DNA from: Amycolatopsis acididurans
GTDB taxonomy: Bacteria; Actinomycetota; Actinomycetes; Mycobacteriales; Pseudonocardiaceae
DNA: 64,000 nucleotides
Assembly: GCF_012328925.1 (NCBI RefSeq)
Contig: NZ_JAAXLS010000018.1
Location: 1-64,000 of the forward strand
Reading direction: 5' to 3'
Shown: in pieces, positions 52,454 through 60,903 of the stretch
Position numbering within the stretch: the first letter of the stretch is position 1
Layout of the letters: each line of letters starts with the position of its first letter
The notes under the pieces: generated by a model
What the model was told of the DNA's origin: nothing
The model's database searches: none
Seen by the model: only the letters and a program-made list of their open reading frames with translations
Translations under genes and position numbers: made by a program

Positions 52454-53191
52454 GTGGGTATTCCAGCGTGGGTCTGGTTCGTCATCGCCGCCGTCGCACT
52501 GGTGGCCGGGCTGGTGCTGCTCGCCGCCGACCGGACCAGAGAGGGTTCGCGTAACCGCGAGCGCCAGCGCTGGGCCGACCTGCGCGGATGGCAGTTCGTC
52601 GAGGAGGACGAGCGGCTCGCCAGGCAGTGGTCCGGTGGCGCGATCGGGTACTTCGGCGCCGAGACGGCGGTCAACGTCGTCGCCGGTTCGACCTTCACCT
52701 CCGACGGCCGCCGTCCGGTGTTCGTGTTCGACATCGAGGCCGACGGCCAGATACCCGCCGTCGTGGTCGCCGTGCGCTGCAACCGCGTGCACCCGGTGCT
52801 CGTGGAGCTGTGGCTGGCGAGCGTGCCGTTCCAGCGTGCCGACATGCCGGAGTTGCTCGGACCCGTCGGCCAGCGGTACGCGTTCGCCGACGACCCCGAG
52901 GGCGCCCGCCGCGTGATCACGCAGGAGCTCGTGGACGCCGCGGACGCGCTCGGCGGTGACGTCGGCGTGGCGTGGCTGGAGAACGAGTGGGTGCTCGCGA
53001 GCGTCGCCCCGCAGGCCGGACCGTCCAGGTTGGAGCGGTTGCTGCGCGACCTCGGCGAGATCGCCGACATCGTCGACCCTTTCGACGATGAGGGCAGCGG
53101 CCGGCACTGGCAGCAGGCCCCGGCGCCCTCTTCCGCCACCGCGCACCAGCCCCCGCAAAACCCCCAGGACCACCAGCAGGGTCCGGCGTGA
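52454..53191 (+). CDS. single-pass membrane protein of unknown function
   Basis: A 245-residue protein with one N-terminal membrane segment (VWFVIAAVALVAGLVLLAA, about 7-26) followed by a basic stretch (RTREGSRNRERQRW). The soluble domain has alternating strands (VFVFDIEADGQIPAVVVAVRC). The C-terminus is a Gln/Pro-rich low-complexity tail (HQPPQNPQDHQQGPA). I do not recognise a named domain; similar proteins seem common in related actinobacteria. The GTG start follows a strong terminator. Its stop overlaps the next gene's GTG (GTGA), so it is coupled to the SDR gene. Confidence 0.75.
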   Translation: MGIPAWVWFVIAAVALVAGLVLLAADRTREGSRNRERQRWADLRGWQFVEEDERLARQWSGGAIGYFGAETAVNVVAGSTFTSDGRRPVFVFDIEADGQIPAVVVAVRCNRVHPVLVELWLASVPFQRADMPELLGPVGQRYAFADDPEGARRVITQELVDAADALGGDVGVAWLENEWVLASVAPQAGPSRLERLLRDLGEIADIVDPFDDEGSGRHWQQAPAPSSATAHQPPQNPQDHQQGPA

Positions 53192-53952
53192 CCGCCTCGC
53201 TGGTCACCGGCGCGAGCTCCGGGCTCGGCGCCGAGTTCGCCCGCAAACTCGCGCGCGAGGGCAGTGACCTCGTGCTCGTGGCGCGCGACAAGCAGCGGCT
53301 GGAAGCGCTGGCGAACGAACTGTCCGAGCGCTACCGCGTCAACGCGACCGTGCTGCCCGCCGACCTCGCCACCGCCGAGGGGCGCGCGCTGGTCGCCGAC
53401 CGGCTCGCGAAGGACCCGGTGGACCTGCTCGTGAACAACGCCGGGATCGGGCTCGCGGGCGAGTTCTGGACCGCTTCGCAGGAAGACCTGCAACGCCAGC
53501 TGGACATCAACGTGACCGCCGTGCAGCAGCTGACGCGGGCGGTGCTACCGGGCATGATCGAACGCGGCAGCGGCGACATCATCAACGTCTCCAGCGTGGC
53601 CGGGTTCTTCTCCGGCCGCGGCTCCACCTACACCGCGAGCAAGAACTGGGTCACCGCGTTCACCGAGGGCATCGCGGCCGCGCTGCCGCCGGGACTGCGG
53701 ATGATGGCACTGTGCCCGGGCTTCGTCAGCACCGAGTTCCACGACCGGGCCGGGCTGGAAAAGGCGGGCCCGAAGTGGTTCTGGCTCAAGGCGGACCGCG
53801 TGGTCGCCGACGCGCTCGCGGATCTGCGGCGCGGCAAGGTCATCTCGATCCCGAGCGTCCAGTACAAGGTCGTCGTCTTCGTCGGCGGCCTGCTGCCGAG
53901 GACACTGCTGCGGCGCATCAGCGGGTTGGTCGCGGGTCGCGACCGGACCTAG
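53188..53952 (+). CDS. short-chain dehydrogenase/reductase
   Basis: A 254-residue classical SDR. It has SLVTGASSGLGAEFARKLA near the N-terminus, LLVNNAGIGLAGEF near 80, INVSSVAGFFSG near 130 and the active-site YTASK near 147. The C-terminal extension (SVQYKVVVFVGGLLPRTLLRRISG) is hydrophobic and may touch the membrane, as in DltE/YqjQ-type members. The substrate is unknown. The GTG start overlaps the preceding stop; pyrE follows 25 bp later. Confidence 0.88.
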   Translation: MTASLVTGASSGLGAEFARKLAREGSDLVLVARDKQRLEALANELSERYRVNATVLPADLATAEGRALVADRLAKDPVDLLVNNAGIGLAGEFWTASQEDLQRQLDINVTAVQQLTRAVLPGMIERGSGDIINVSSVAGFFSGRGSTYTASKNWVTAFTEGIAAALPPGLRMMALCPGFVSTEFHDRAGLEKAGPKWFWLKADRVVADALADLRRGKVISIPSVQYKVVVFVGGLLPRTLLRRISGLVAGRDRT

Positions 53953-53977
53953 ACCCGGTTCGTGCAAGACTCGCGGT

Positions 53978-54541
53978 GTGCAGACTCCCGGGTTGGATCA
54001 AGCGGCAAAACTCGAACTGGCCAGGCTCGTCACCGAGCTTTCGGTGGTGCACGGCAAGGTCACGCTGTCCTCGGGCAAGGAAGCCGACTACTACATCGAT
54101 CTGCGGCGCGCGACGCTGCACCACGCGGCGGCGCCCCTCATCGGCAAGCTGCTGCGCCAGCTGACGGCCGACTGGAACTACGTCGCCGTCGGTGGGCTCA
54201 CCCTCGGCGCGGACCCGGTCGCCACCGCGATGCTGCATTCCGCCGCGGCCGACGGCATGGTGCTGGACGCGTTCGTGGTCCGCAAAAGCGCCAAGGAGCA
54301 CGGGATGCAGCGCAGGATCGAGGGCATGGAGGTCGCCGGGCAGCGGGTACTGGCGGTCGAGGACACCTCCACGACCGGCGGCAGCGTGCTCACCGCGGTC
54401 GAGGCGCTGCGCGAGGCGGGCGCGACCGTCGTCGGCGTGGCCACCGTGGTCGACCGCGACACCGGTGCGCGCGAGGCCATCGAGAAGGAAGGCCTGGCCT
54501 ATCGCTACCTTCTGGATCTGGACGATCTCGGACTGAAGTAA
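53978..54541 (+). CDS. pyrE: orotate phosphoribosyltransferase
   Basis: A 187-residue OPRTase that couples orotate to PRPP to form OMP in pyrimidine synthesis. The PRPP-binding motif VLAVEDTSTTGGSVLTAVEAL lies near residues 124-144, with the flexible-loop Lys/Glu segment RKSAKEHG near 105 and the N-terminal LSSGKEADYYIDLR. It is slightly shorter than the enteric enzyme and matches the actinobacterial type. The start is a GTG. It follows the SDR gene closely, and no other pyr genes are present. Confidence 0.93.
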   Translation: MQTPGLDQAAKLELARLVTELSVVHGKVTLSSGKEADYYIDLRRATLHHAAAPLIGKLLRQLTADWNYVAVGGLTLGADPVATAMLHSAAADGMVLDAFVVRKSAKEHGMQRRIEGMEVAGQRVLAVEDTSTTGGSVLTAVEALREAGATVVGVATVVDRDTGAREAIEKEGLAYRYLLDLDDLGLK

Positions 54542-54663
54542 ACCCATATCCCGGGTGATCAACACCACCCCCTGGAGTGGACCCCAGATCAATTTATCGA
54601 CGTGTCTCAGGGAATCCGGAGTAACGTCGGATGTAAGGGGTTTGTGAAAGGGGGCGGGCTGGG

Positions 54664-55053
54664 GTGTCCATCGCGAGAGTGCTGGCCGATGTCACGGTCG
54701 GCGTACACATACTGGCGCTGCTGTACATCGGCCTTGGTGGTTTTCTTGCGTGGCGATGGCCGAAAAGCATTTTCGTGCACATCTTCTTCGCGGTGTGGGG
54801 CGTCGCGGTGAACGTCTTCCCCATTCAGTGCCCGCTGACCGCGCTGGAGGACTACTTCCGCAGTGTGCAGGGGCTGGGGCCGCTCCCGGGCGGGTTCAAC
54901 GCCTACTACATCTACGGCACGATCTTCCCGCAGTCGATGTTGCCGCTGGTCGCGGCCGCCGCGTTGGCGATACTGGTCTTCTCCTACGTCGGCGCCTACC
55001 ACCGCTGGCGCCACCGTGACGGGGCTCCGGCGCACCGGGTCCGTCAGGTCTGA
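54664..55053 (+). CDS. DUF2784 membrane protein
   Basis: A 129-residue protein with three to four membrane helices: VGVHILALLYIGLGGFLAW, SIFVHIFFAVWGVAVNVF and LPLVAAAALAILVFSYVGAY. The polar CPLTALEDYFR segment between helices is the hallmark of DUF2784. The function is unknown. The start is a GTG after a purine-rich GGGGGCGGGCTGGG stretch. The C-terminus is basic and cytoplasmic by the positive-inside rule. Confidence 0.8.
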   Translation: MSIARVLADVTVGVHILALLYIGLGGFLAWRWPKSIFVHIFFAVWGVAVNVFPIQCPLTALEDYFRSVQGLGPLPGGFNAYYIYGTIFPQSMLPLVAAAALAILVFSYVGAYHRWRHRDGAPAHRVRQV

Positions 55054-55096
55054 GCACCTCGGGGAACGGCGCGACCGGCCGGGTGCGGCACCTCGC

Positions 55097-55774
55097 GTGA
55101 CACTGAGCGAAAATCGTCCGGTGGAGTTGGATGAGGCCGGACCTACCGAGTGGACCGGACGCGAAGAGGTCGGCGTCGGGCCCTGGACCGGCGAATGGCC
55201 CGCTGAGGACCGGTACGACCCGGAACTGCTCGCGAACGGCGACCGCCGCAACGTGGTGGACGCCTACCGCTACTGGCGGCGCGAGGCGATCGTCGCCGAT
55301 GTGGACACGCGGCGGCATCCCTTCCACGTGGCGATCGAGAACTTCCAGCACGACCACAACATCGGCACGGTGGTCCGTACCGCGAACGCGTTCGCCGCGG
55401 CCGCCGTCCACATCGTCGGTCGGCGGCGCTGGAACCGGCGCGGCGCGATGGTCACCGACCGGTACCAGCATCTGGAGCACCATCCGGACGTCGCCGGCCT
55501 GCTGACGTTCGCGGCCGCGCGGGACCTCGCGATCGTCGCCGTGGACAACACCCCGGGCGCTCGGCCCGTCGAAACCGCGGAACTGCCGCGCGACTGCGTC
55601 CTGCTGTTCGGGCAGGAGGGGCCGGGCCTGTCGGCGGAGGCGCAGGAGGCGGCCTCGCTCGTGGTGTCCATCGCGCAGTTCGGGACCACGCGGTCGATCA
55701 ACGCCGGTGTCGCGGCCGGCATCGTGATGCACACCTGGATCCGGCAGCACGCCGATCTAGCCAAGGCCTGGTGA
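55097..55774 (+). CDS. TrmH/SpoU family RNA methyltransferase
   Basis: A 225-residue SPOUT methyltransferase that uses S-adenosylmethionine to 2'-O-methylate tRNA or rRNA. Motif 1 is HNIGTVVRTANAFAAAAVHIVG near residue 94, motif 2 VLLFGQEGPGLS near 172 and motif 3 SINAGVAAGIVMHTWIRQH near 200. The N-terminal 85 residues form a variable extension. The GTG at 55097 is taken; a GTG at 55121 is an alternative, and neither has a strong ribosome site. Its 3' end overlaps the convergent molybdoenzyme gene by 18 bp. Confidence 0.85.
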   Translation: MTLSENRPVELDEAGPTEWTGREEVGVGPWTGEWPAEDRYDPELLANGDRRNVVDAYRYWRREAIVADVDTRRHPFHVAIENFQHDHNIGTVVRTANAFAAAAVHIVGRRRWNRRGAMVTDRYQHLEHHPDVAGLLTFAAARDLAIVAVDNTPGARPVETAELPRDCVLLFGQEGPGLSAEAQEAASLVVSIAQFGTTRSINAGVAAGIVMHTWIRQHADLAKAW

Positions 55775-57946
55775 CACCTCCACCGGGATTCCGTTGAGCA
55801 CCGCGGTGCCCGACAGCGCGTCGAGCAGCGTTTCGTCGGCGACCAGGTTGCTGTTGACCCCCGCGTGCGCGGCGGCGACGGCGGCTTTCGTGCCCGGCTG
55901 GTCGTGGCCCCACCCGTGCGGAATGCTCACCACGCCGGGCCGGATCTCGTCGCTCACCTCGACCGGCACCTCCAGTTTCCCGGTCTTGGAGTTGACCACC
56001 GCGAGCCCGCCGTCGGTGAGGCCGAGGCGTCGCGCGTCCTGCGGGTGCACCAGCATCGTGCACCGGTTCTGCCCGCGCACCAACGGTTCGAGGTTGTGCA
56101 TCCACGAGTTGTTCGAGCTCAGCTGCCTGCGTCCGATGAGCACCATGCCCTCCGCGCCGCTCCGCAGTTCGGCGGCCAGCCTCGGCACGTCCGAGATGAT
56201 GGCGTCCGGCGCGAGTTCGATCTTGCCGCTCGCGGTACTCAGGATGTCCGGCAGACGCGGCTCGAGCGGGCCCAGGTCCACACCGTGCGGCGCGGCTTCG
56301 AGGTCGGCCAGTGTCAGCTCGTAGGGACCGGCGCGCAGCATGAGGTCGAGCAGCCGTTCGGGTCCGGTCCGGTCGCCGGCCACCGCCGGATCGAGACCGC
56401 TGCGCTGCGCGATCTGTGCCGCGGCAAAGGAATCCAGCGCCGCGATGTCGACGCCGGCACCCCGTCCGGTGACGATTCCGGTGAGCCGCAACAGGGTTTC
56501 CCACTCCTGCGGCACCTCGGACGGCACCGCGGCCGGGGTGTAGTTCGCGACGTTGCGCACGGCGAGCTGGTACAACGCGATGTCGTAGTGCGAGCGCTCC
56601 AGCGGCGTCGGGCCCGGCAGGATCACGTCCGCATGCCTGGTGGTCTCGTTGAGATAGACGTCCAGCGACAGCATGAAATCCAGCTGTGCCAACGACTCCG
56701 CGAGCCGGTCGGCGTTGGGCGAGCTCAGGCACGGGTTGCCCGCCATAGTGATCAGCGCCCGGATGCGCCCCTCGCCCGGGGTGCGGATCTCATCGGCCAG
56801 CGTCGCGACCGGCAGCTCGCCGTACACTTCGGGCAGCCCGCGCACCCGGCTCTTCCAGCGTCCGGTGGTGAACGGCCGCCGCTTCCCGGCAGCGCTGTTG
56901 GCCTGACCGACCGCGGCGAGCGGGAACATCGCGCCGCCCGGGCGGTCGAGGTTGCCGGTGAGCACGTTGAGCACGTCGACGAGCCAGCTGTTGAGCGTGC
57001 CGAACGCCTGTGTGGTGGTCCCGATCCGGCCGTACACCGCGCCGCTTTCGGCGGCCGCGAGTTCTCTTGCCATGCGGCGGATCTCGCCCGCCTCGACGCC
57101 GGTGACGGGCGCGACCGCCTCGGGCGGAAACTCCCGCGCCAGCTCCGCGACCCGCTCGACCCCGTTGACCGGCTCGACCGGGGTGGTGAGGTTCTCCTCG
57201 AACAGGACGTTGACCAGCGCGAACAACAGCAGGGCGTCGGTGCCGGGGCGGATCGCGTGGTGCTCGTCGGCGACCTGCGCGGTGCGGGACCGCCGCGGAT
57301 CGACCACGACGACCTTGCCGCCGCGCTCGCGGATCGCCCGCAGCCTGCCCCGCATGTCCGGGGCCGTCATCAGGCTTCCGTTGGACACCAACGGATTCGC
57401 GCCGAGCATCAGCAGGTGCCGCGTGCGGTCCACGTCCGGCACGGGGATGGTGAAGCCGTCACCGAAGAGGTAGCCGGAGGAGTAGTGCTTCGGCAGCTGG
57501 TCGACGCTGCCCGCGGTGTAGAAGTTCTTCGTGCCCAGCGCTTTGAAGAACACGCGGCTGTAGAGCGCGCTCGCGAGGTTGTGCACCGTCGGGTTGCCGA
57601 CGTACGCCGCGATCGTGTCGCGCTCGGCGAGCAGCGGGGTCAGTCGTTCTTCGACGACCGCGAACGCCTCTTCCCACGACACCTCGACGAACTCGCCGTC
57701 CCGCTTGACCAGCGGCGCACGGAGACGGTCGGGATCGTGGTGCAGCGCGCCGATCGAGGCGCCCTTCGGGCAGATGTAGCCCTTGGAGAAGACGTCTTCG
57801 GCGTCTCCGCGCACGCCGGTCACCCGGCGGCCGTCGAGTGTGACATCGAGACCGCACGTGGCCTCGCACAAGGGACAGGTCAGCAGCGCGGAGCGCTTCC
57901 GTTGAGGGTGGTGGTGGGCGACGGGCGGGGAGGTCGGCAGCGCCAT
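55757..57946 (-). CDS. molybdopterin-dependent oxidoreductase
   Basis: A 729-residue member of the DMSO-reductase superfamily (COG0243). A [4Fe-4S] site is formed by Cys24, Cys27, Cys31 and Cys59 (CPLCEATC and YICPKG), followed by bis-MGD-binding segments (GANPLVSNG, VVVDPRRSRTAQVADEH, GWGHDQPG). No other subunit gene is adjacent, so it may work alone as a soluble enzyme. The substrate (formate, nitrate, a sulphoxide or another) cannot be told. The ATG at 57946 is used; the frame is open to 57988, but that part lies in the promoter palindrome. The transcript may be leaderless. Confidence 0.85.
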   Translation of the reverse strand: MALPTSPPVAHHHPQRKRSALLTCPLCEATCGLDVTLDGRRVTGVRGDAEDVFSKGYICPKGASIGALHHDPDRLRAPLVKRDGEFVEVSWEEAFAVVEERLTPLLAERDTIAAYVGNPTVHNLASALYSRVFFKALGTKNFYTAGSVDQLPKHYSSGYLFGDGFTIPVPDVDRTRHLLMLGANPLVSNGSLMTAPDMRGRLRAIRERGGKVVVVDPRRSRTAQVADEHHAIRPGTDALLLFALVNVLFEENLTTPVEPVNGVERVAELAREFPPEAVAPVTGVEAGEIRRMARELAAAESGAVYGRIGTTTQAFGTLNSWLVDVLNVLTGNLDRPGGAMFPLAAVGQANSAAGKRRPFTTGRWKSRVRGLPEVYGELPVATLADEIRTPGEGRIRALITMAGNPCLSSPNADRLAESLAQLDFMLSLDVYLNETTRHADVILPGPTPLERSHYDIALYQLAVRNVANYTPAAVPSEVPQEWETLLRLTGIVTGRGAGVDIAALDSFAAAQIAQRSGLDPAVAGDRTGPERLLDLMLRAGPYELTLADLEAAPHGVDLGPLEPRLPDILSTASGKIELAPDAIISDVPRLAAELRSGAEGMVLIGRRQLSSNNSWMHNLEPLVRGQNRCTMLVHPQDARRLGLTDGGLAVVNSKTGKLEVPVEVSDEIRPGVVSIPHGWGHDQPGTKAAVAAAHAGVNSNLVADETLLDALSGTAVLNGIPVEVSPGLG

Positions 57947-57955
57947 GGGACCGAG

Positions 57956-57983
57956 CCTAGACAGACCGTGCGGTATGTCTAGG
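57956..57983. promoter_or_regulatory. 28-bp near-perfect palindrome in the molybdoenzyme/GH76 divergent promoter
   Basis: CCTAGACA (57956-57963) and TGTCTAGG (57976-57983) are perfect inverted arms, and inside them ACCG-TG-CGGT is a further inverted pair, so 24 of 28 positions are symmetric. It fills about half of the 56-bp gap between two divergent starts. The form resembles TetR-type operators; no tetR gene is adjacent. Confidence 0.55.
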
Positions 57984-58002
57984 GCCAATTCATGATGGAC
58001 CT

Positions 58003-59010
58003 ATGCATCGCGAGTGGGCCGCCGCGGCGGAGCGGGCGATCGTCACGCGGCATTTGCGCAGGGTATGGGGGTTGCCAGGCACGGTGCTGGGCCGCAGCGG
58101 CTGGCCGCCGACCCCGGATCAGCGCGTGCACTGGCACTGGAACTACTGGTGGCAGGCCCATCTGCTGGACTGCCTCATCGACGCGCAGCACCGCGATCCC
58201 ACCCCGGCACGCGCCGCGACGATCGACCGGTTCGTCTCCTCGGTCCGGCTGCGCAACTTCGGCAAGTGGACCAACGAGTACTACGACGACATGGCCTGGC
58301 TCGGCCTGGCGCTGCACCGCACCGGCCACGACGTCGAGATGATCCTCGCCGAACTGCGCGGTGCGTGGACGCCGGAGGGCGGCGGCGGGATCTGGTGGCG
58401 CAAGCACGACCGGTTCAAGAACACCCCGTCCAACGGCCCGGCCGCGATCCTGCACGCCCGCACCGGCGACATCGCGCGCGCACGCGAGCTGTTCGAATGG
58501 CTGGAGGCGACGCTGGTTGATCCCGCCACCGGGCTCGTCTGGGACGGGTTGCATGTGGACAGTGGCGAGCTGGTGCAGGTCATTTACACCTACTGCCAAG
58601 GAGTTTTCCTCGGTACCTGTCTTGAACTGTCCGAAATGGAGGCGGCCGCGCGCACGGTTCGCGCGGTGGCGGCACACTGTGCGCCCGGCGGGGTGCTGAT
58701 GGGCCAGGGCGGTGGCGACGGCGGCCTGTTCGCCGGGATCCTCGCGCGGTATCTCGCCCTTGCGGCGCAACGGATTCCGCCCGGCGCCGAAGCCGATGCG
58801 GCGCGCGAACTGGTGCTCGGCTCGGCCCGCGCGTGCTGGGAGGGTGCGGTCGAAGCCCCGGGCGGGCCGTTGTTCAGCGCCGACTGGTCCACACCCGCAC
58901 CGCGCTCGCCGGTCGGTGATCCGGCGCGCGACCTGTCCGTTCAGGTCGGCGCCTGGCTGCTATTGGAAGCGGCGGCGACGCTCAGCAGCCACACGACTCG
59001 CGATGCATGA
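58003..59010 (+). CDS. glycoside hydrolase family 76 protein
   Basis: A 335-residue (alpha/alpha)6 barrel protein with the GH76 active-site pair of aspartates in EYYDDMAWLGLAL near residue 91. WHWNYWWQAHLLDCLIDA near 43 and GGIWWRK near 130 are also typical. GH76 enzymes cleave alpha-1,6-mannan. There is no signal peptide, so it should act in the cytoplasm, which is unusual for mannan breakdown. The ATG at 58003 has no clear ribosome site. Its end overlaps the convergent lacI gene by 29 bp. Confidence 0.85.
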   Translation: MHREWAAAAERAIVTRHLRRVWGLPGTVLGRSGWPPTPDQRVHWHWNYWWQAHLLDCLIDAQHRDPTPARAATIDRFVSSVRLRNFGKWTNEYYDDMAWLGLALHRTGHDVEMILAELRGAWTPEGGGGIWWRKHDRFKNTPSNGPAAILHARTGDIARARELFEWLEATLVDPATGLVWDGLHVDSGELVQVIYTYCQGVFLGTCLELSEMEAAARTVRAVAAHCAPGGVLMGQGGGDGGLFAGILARYLALAAQRIPPGAEADAARELVLGSARACWEGAVEAPGGPLFSADWSTPAPRSPVGDPARDLSVQVGAWLLLEAAATLSSHTTRDA

Positions 59011-59998
59011 GCTTCGGTGGCAGCCTGCGGGTCTCCGTCGGCCGGTCCGGATTCGCGATGCGGGCCAGCAGCAGGCGCACCGCGTTGCGGCCGATTTCCT
59101 CGATGGGCTGCGCCATCGTGGTCAGCGGCGGTTCGACGAGATCGGCCCACTCCGCGTCGTCGTAGCCCACGACCGCCAGATCCGTGCCGACCTTCAGGCC
59201 CATGCGGCGCGCCTCGTGCAGCACGCCGACCATCATGCTGTCGTTGCCGACCACGAGCGCCGTCGGCGGTTCCGGAAGGCCGCACAACGCGCGTAGCGCC
59301 TCAGCGCCACCCTCCCGGGAGGACCGTCCCGACGCGACCAGTTCCGGATTCCACGACAGCCCACCGCGGCCGAGGCCCAGCCGGTAGCCCAGGACGCGTT
59401 CCTCGCTGGTGCTCAGCCCGGGCGACCCGCTGACGAAGCCGATGCGCCGGTGCCCCTGCGCGGCGAGGTGCTCGGTGAGCGCCGAGGTGGACTGGATGTT
59501 CTCCACACCGACCTGGTCGACGTCCGTGCGCATCGTGACGCGGTCGACCAGCACCAGCGGCACACCGAGCGACACGAGTTCGTTGATGACCTTCCCGTCG
59601 CCCGGCGCCGGGGTGAGCAGCATGCCCTCGACGCGGCGGGAACGCAGCGTGCGCACGGTGTCGGTTTCCGTCTCGACGGAGTCGTGCGTGTCGGCCAGCA
59701 GCACCGTGTACCCGGCCAGCGCCGCCTCGCGTTCGATGGCCTGCATCAGCGCCGCGAAGTACGGGTTGGCCAGCAGCGAGATCGCGACCCCCAGCGAGCG
59801 CGTGCCCCCGGTGACCAGCGAGCGCGCGATGACGTCGCCCGTGTAGCCGGTTTCCTCGATCGCCGCGAGCACGGCGGCCTTGGTTTCCGGGGCCACCGGG
59901 CGCGTGCCGTTCACGACGTGTGAGACGGTGGTGATCGAGACTCCGGCCAGCTCCGCGATATCGCGCTGGGTCGGCCTGGTCGACTTACTCTGCGGCAT
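58982..59998 (-). CDS. LacI-family transcriptional regulator
   Basis: A 338-residue LacI protein with the helix-turn-helix RDIAELAGVSITTVSHVVNGTRPV at about residues 11-34. The effector domain has landmarks such as ANPYFAALMQAIE, GMLLTPAPGD and AVVGYDDAEWADLVEPPLTT. The C-terminus ends ESCGC, a short cysteine tail. The ATG at 59998 has GGAGCAGG upstream. It is divergent from a PfkB kinase gene, with a perfect 24-bp palindrome between them, so it most likely controls that kinase operon and itself. A sugar or sugar phosphate is the expected effector. Confidence 0.88.
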   Translation of the reverse strand: MPQSKSTRPTQRDIAELAGVSITTVSHVVNGTRPVAPETKAAVLAAIEETGYTGDVIARSLVTGGTRSLGVAISLLANPYFAALMQAIEREAALAGYTVLLADTHDSVETETDTVRTLRSRRVEGMLLTPAPGDGKVINELVSLGVPLVLVDRVTMRTDVDQVGVENIQSTSALTEHLAAQGHRRIGFVSGSPGLSTSEERVLGYRLGLGRGGLSWNPELVASGRSSREGGAEALRALCGLPEPPTALVVGNDSMMVGVLHEARRMGLKVGTDLAVVGYDDAEWADLVEPPLTTMAQPIEEIGRNAVRLLLARIANPDRPTETRRLPPKLMHRESCGC

Positions 59999-60017
59999 GC
60001 ACCTGCTCCCGTTCCCG

Positions 60018-60041
60018 GCAAGCGTTTGCGCAAACGCTTGC
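60018..60041. promoter_or_regulatory. perfect 24-bp palindrome, LacI operator
   Basis: GCAAGCGTTTGC is followed directly by its exact reverse complement. TTGCGC (60026-60031), an 18-bp spacer and CATAGA (60050-60055) give a kinase promoter whose -35 is the centre of the palindrome. It lies 20 bp from the lacI start and 35 bp from the kinase start. Confidence 0.75.
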
Positions 60042-60075
60042 GGTGGAAGCATAGAGGTCTCTACCGTCCCGGTTC

Positions 60076-60903
60076 GTGACCGTCCTGCTCGCCGGCCTCT
60101 GCACGATCGACGTGGTGCAACGGGTCGATGAGCTGCCCGCCCCCGGCGAGAAGGTGCAGAGCCGGTCGGTGGACGTGGCGGCGGGCGGTCCCGCGACCAA
60201 CGCGGCGGTCACGGTAGCCGCCCTCGGTGGTTCCGCCACGCTGCTGACCGCGCTCGGCACGCATCCGCTGGCCGCGCTCGCACGGGCGGATCTGGCCGCC
60301 TGCGGGGTCGACCTGATCGACGCGGCACCGGATGCCGAGGACCCGCCCGCGTTGAGCGCGGTGGCCGTCCGCGAGCGCGACGGCGAGCGGACCGTGGTTT
60401 CGCGGAACGCCGCCCAGTCGCTTGTGGCGCTGCCGGCTTTCGACGTGAAGGCACGCGCGGTACTGGTCGACGGGCATCATCCGGCGCTGGCGCTCGGTGC
60501 CGCACGGTGGGCGCGGGAGCGCGGGGTACCGGTGGTGCTGGACGCGGGCAGCTGGAAGCCGGTCTTCGAGGAGCTGCTGCCGCTGGTCGACTACGCGGCT
60601 TGTTCGGCGCGGTTCGCCGGATCCGCCTCGGGCTTGCTGGAGCGCGGCGTCGGCACCGTCGTGCTCACGGCCGGGCCGGACCCCGTGCGCTGGTGGACCG
60701 CGCGCGACTCCGGTGAGGTGCCGGTGCCCGTCGTCGAGGCGCGGGACACCCTCGGCGCGGGCGACGTCTGGCACGGCGCTTTCGCATACGGTCTAGGGAA
60801 ATTCGAGCTGCCGGAGCTGATCCGGTTCGCCAACGAGGTCGCCGCCGAACGGGTGCGGCACAGCGGGCCCCGATCCTGGGTCCCACGGATAGGAGCACGA
60901 TGA
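60076..60903 (+). CDS. PfkB family carbohydrate kinase
   Basis: A 275-residue ribokinase-fold sugar kinase. The N-terminal GG motif is VAAGGPATNAAVTVAALGG near residue 35. The C-terminal motif DTLGAGDVWHGAF near 225 carries the catalytic Asp. It is somewhat shorter than ribokinase or fructokinase (about 300). The substrate is unknown; a pentose or hexose is likely. The start is a GTG without a strong ribosome site. Its stop overlaps the start of the P-loop kinase gene (ATGA), which ties the two enzymes together. Confidence 0.87.
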   Translation: MTVLLAGLCTIDVVQRVDELPAPGEKVQSRSVDVAAGGPATNAAVTVAALGGSATLLTALGTHPLAALARADLAACGVDLIDAAPDAEDPPALSAVAVRERDGERTVVSRNAAQSLVALPAFDVKARAVLVDGHHPALALGAARWARERGVPVVLDAGSWKPVFEELLPLVDYAACSARFAGSASGLLERGVGTVVLTAGPDPVRWWTARDSGEVPVPVVEARDTLGAGDVWHGAFAYGLGKFELPELIRFANEVAAERVRHSGPRSWVPRIGAR

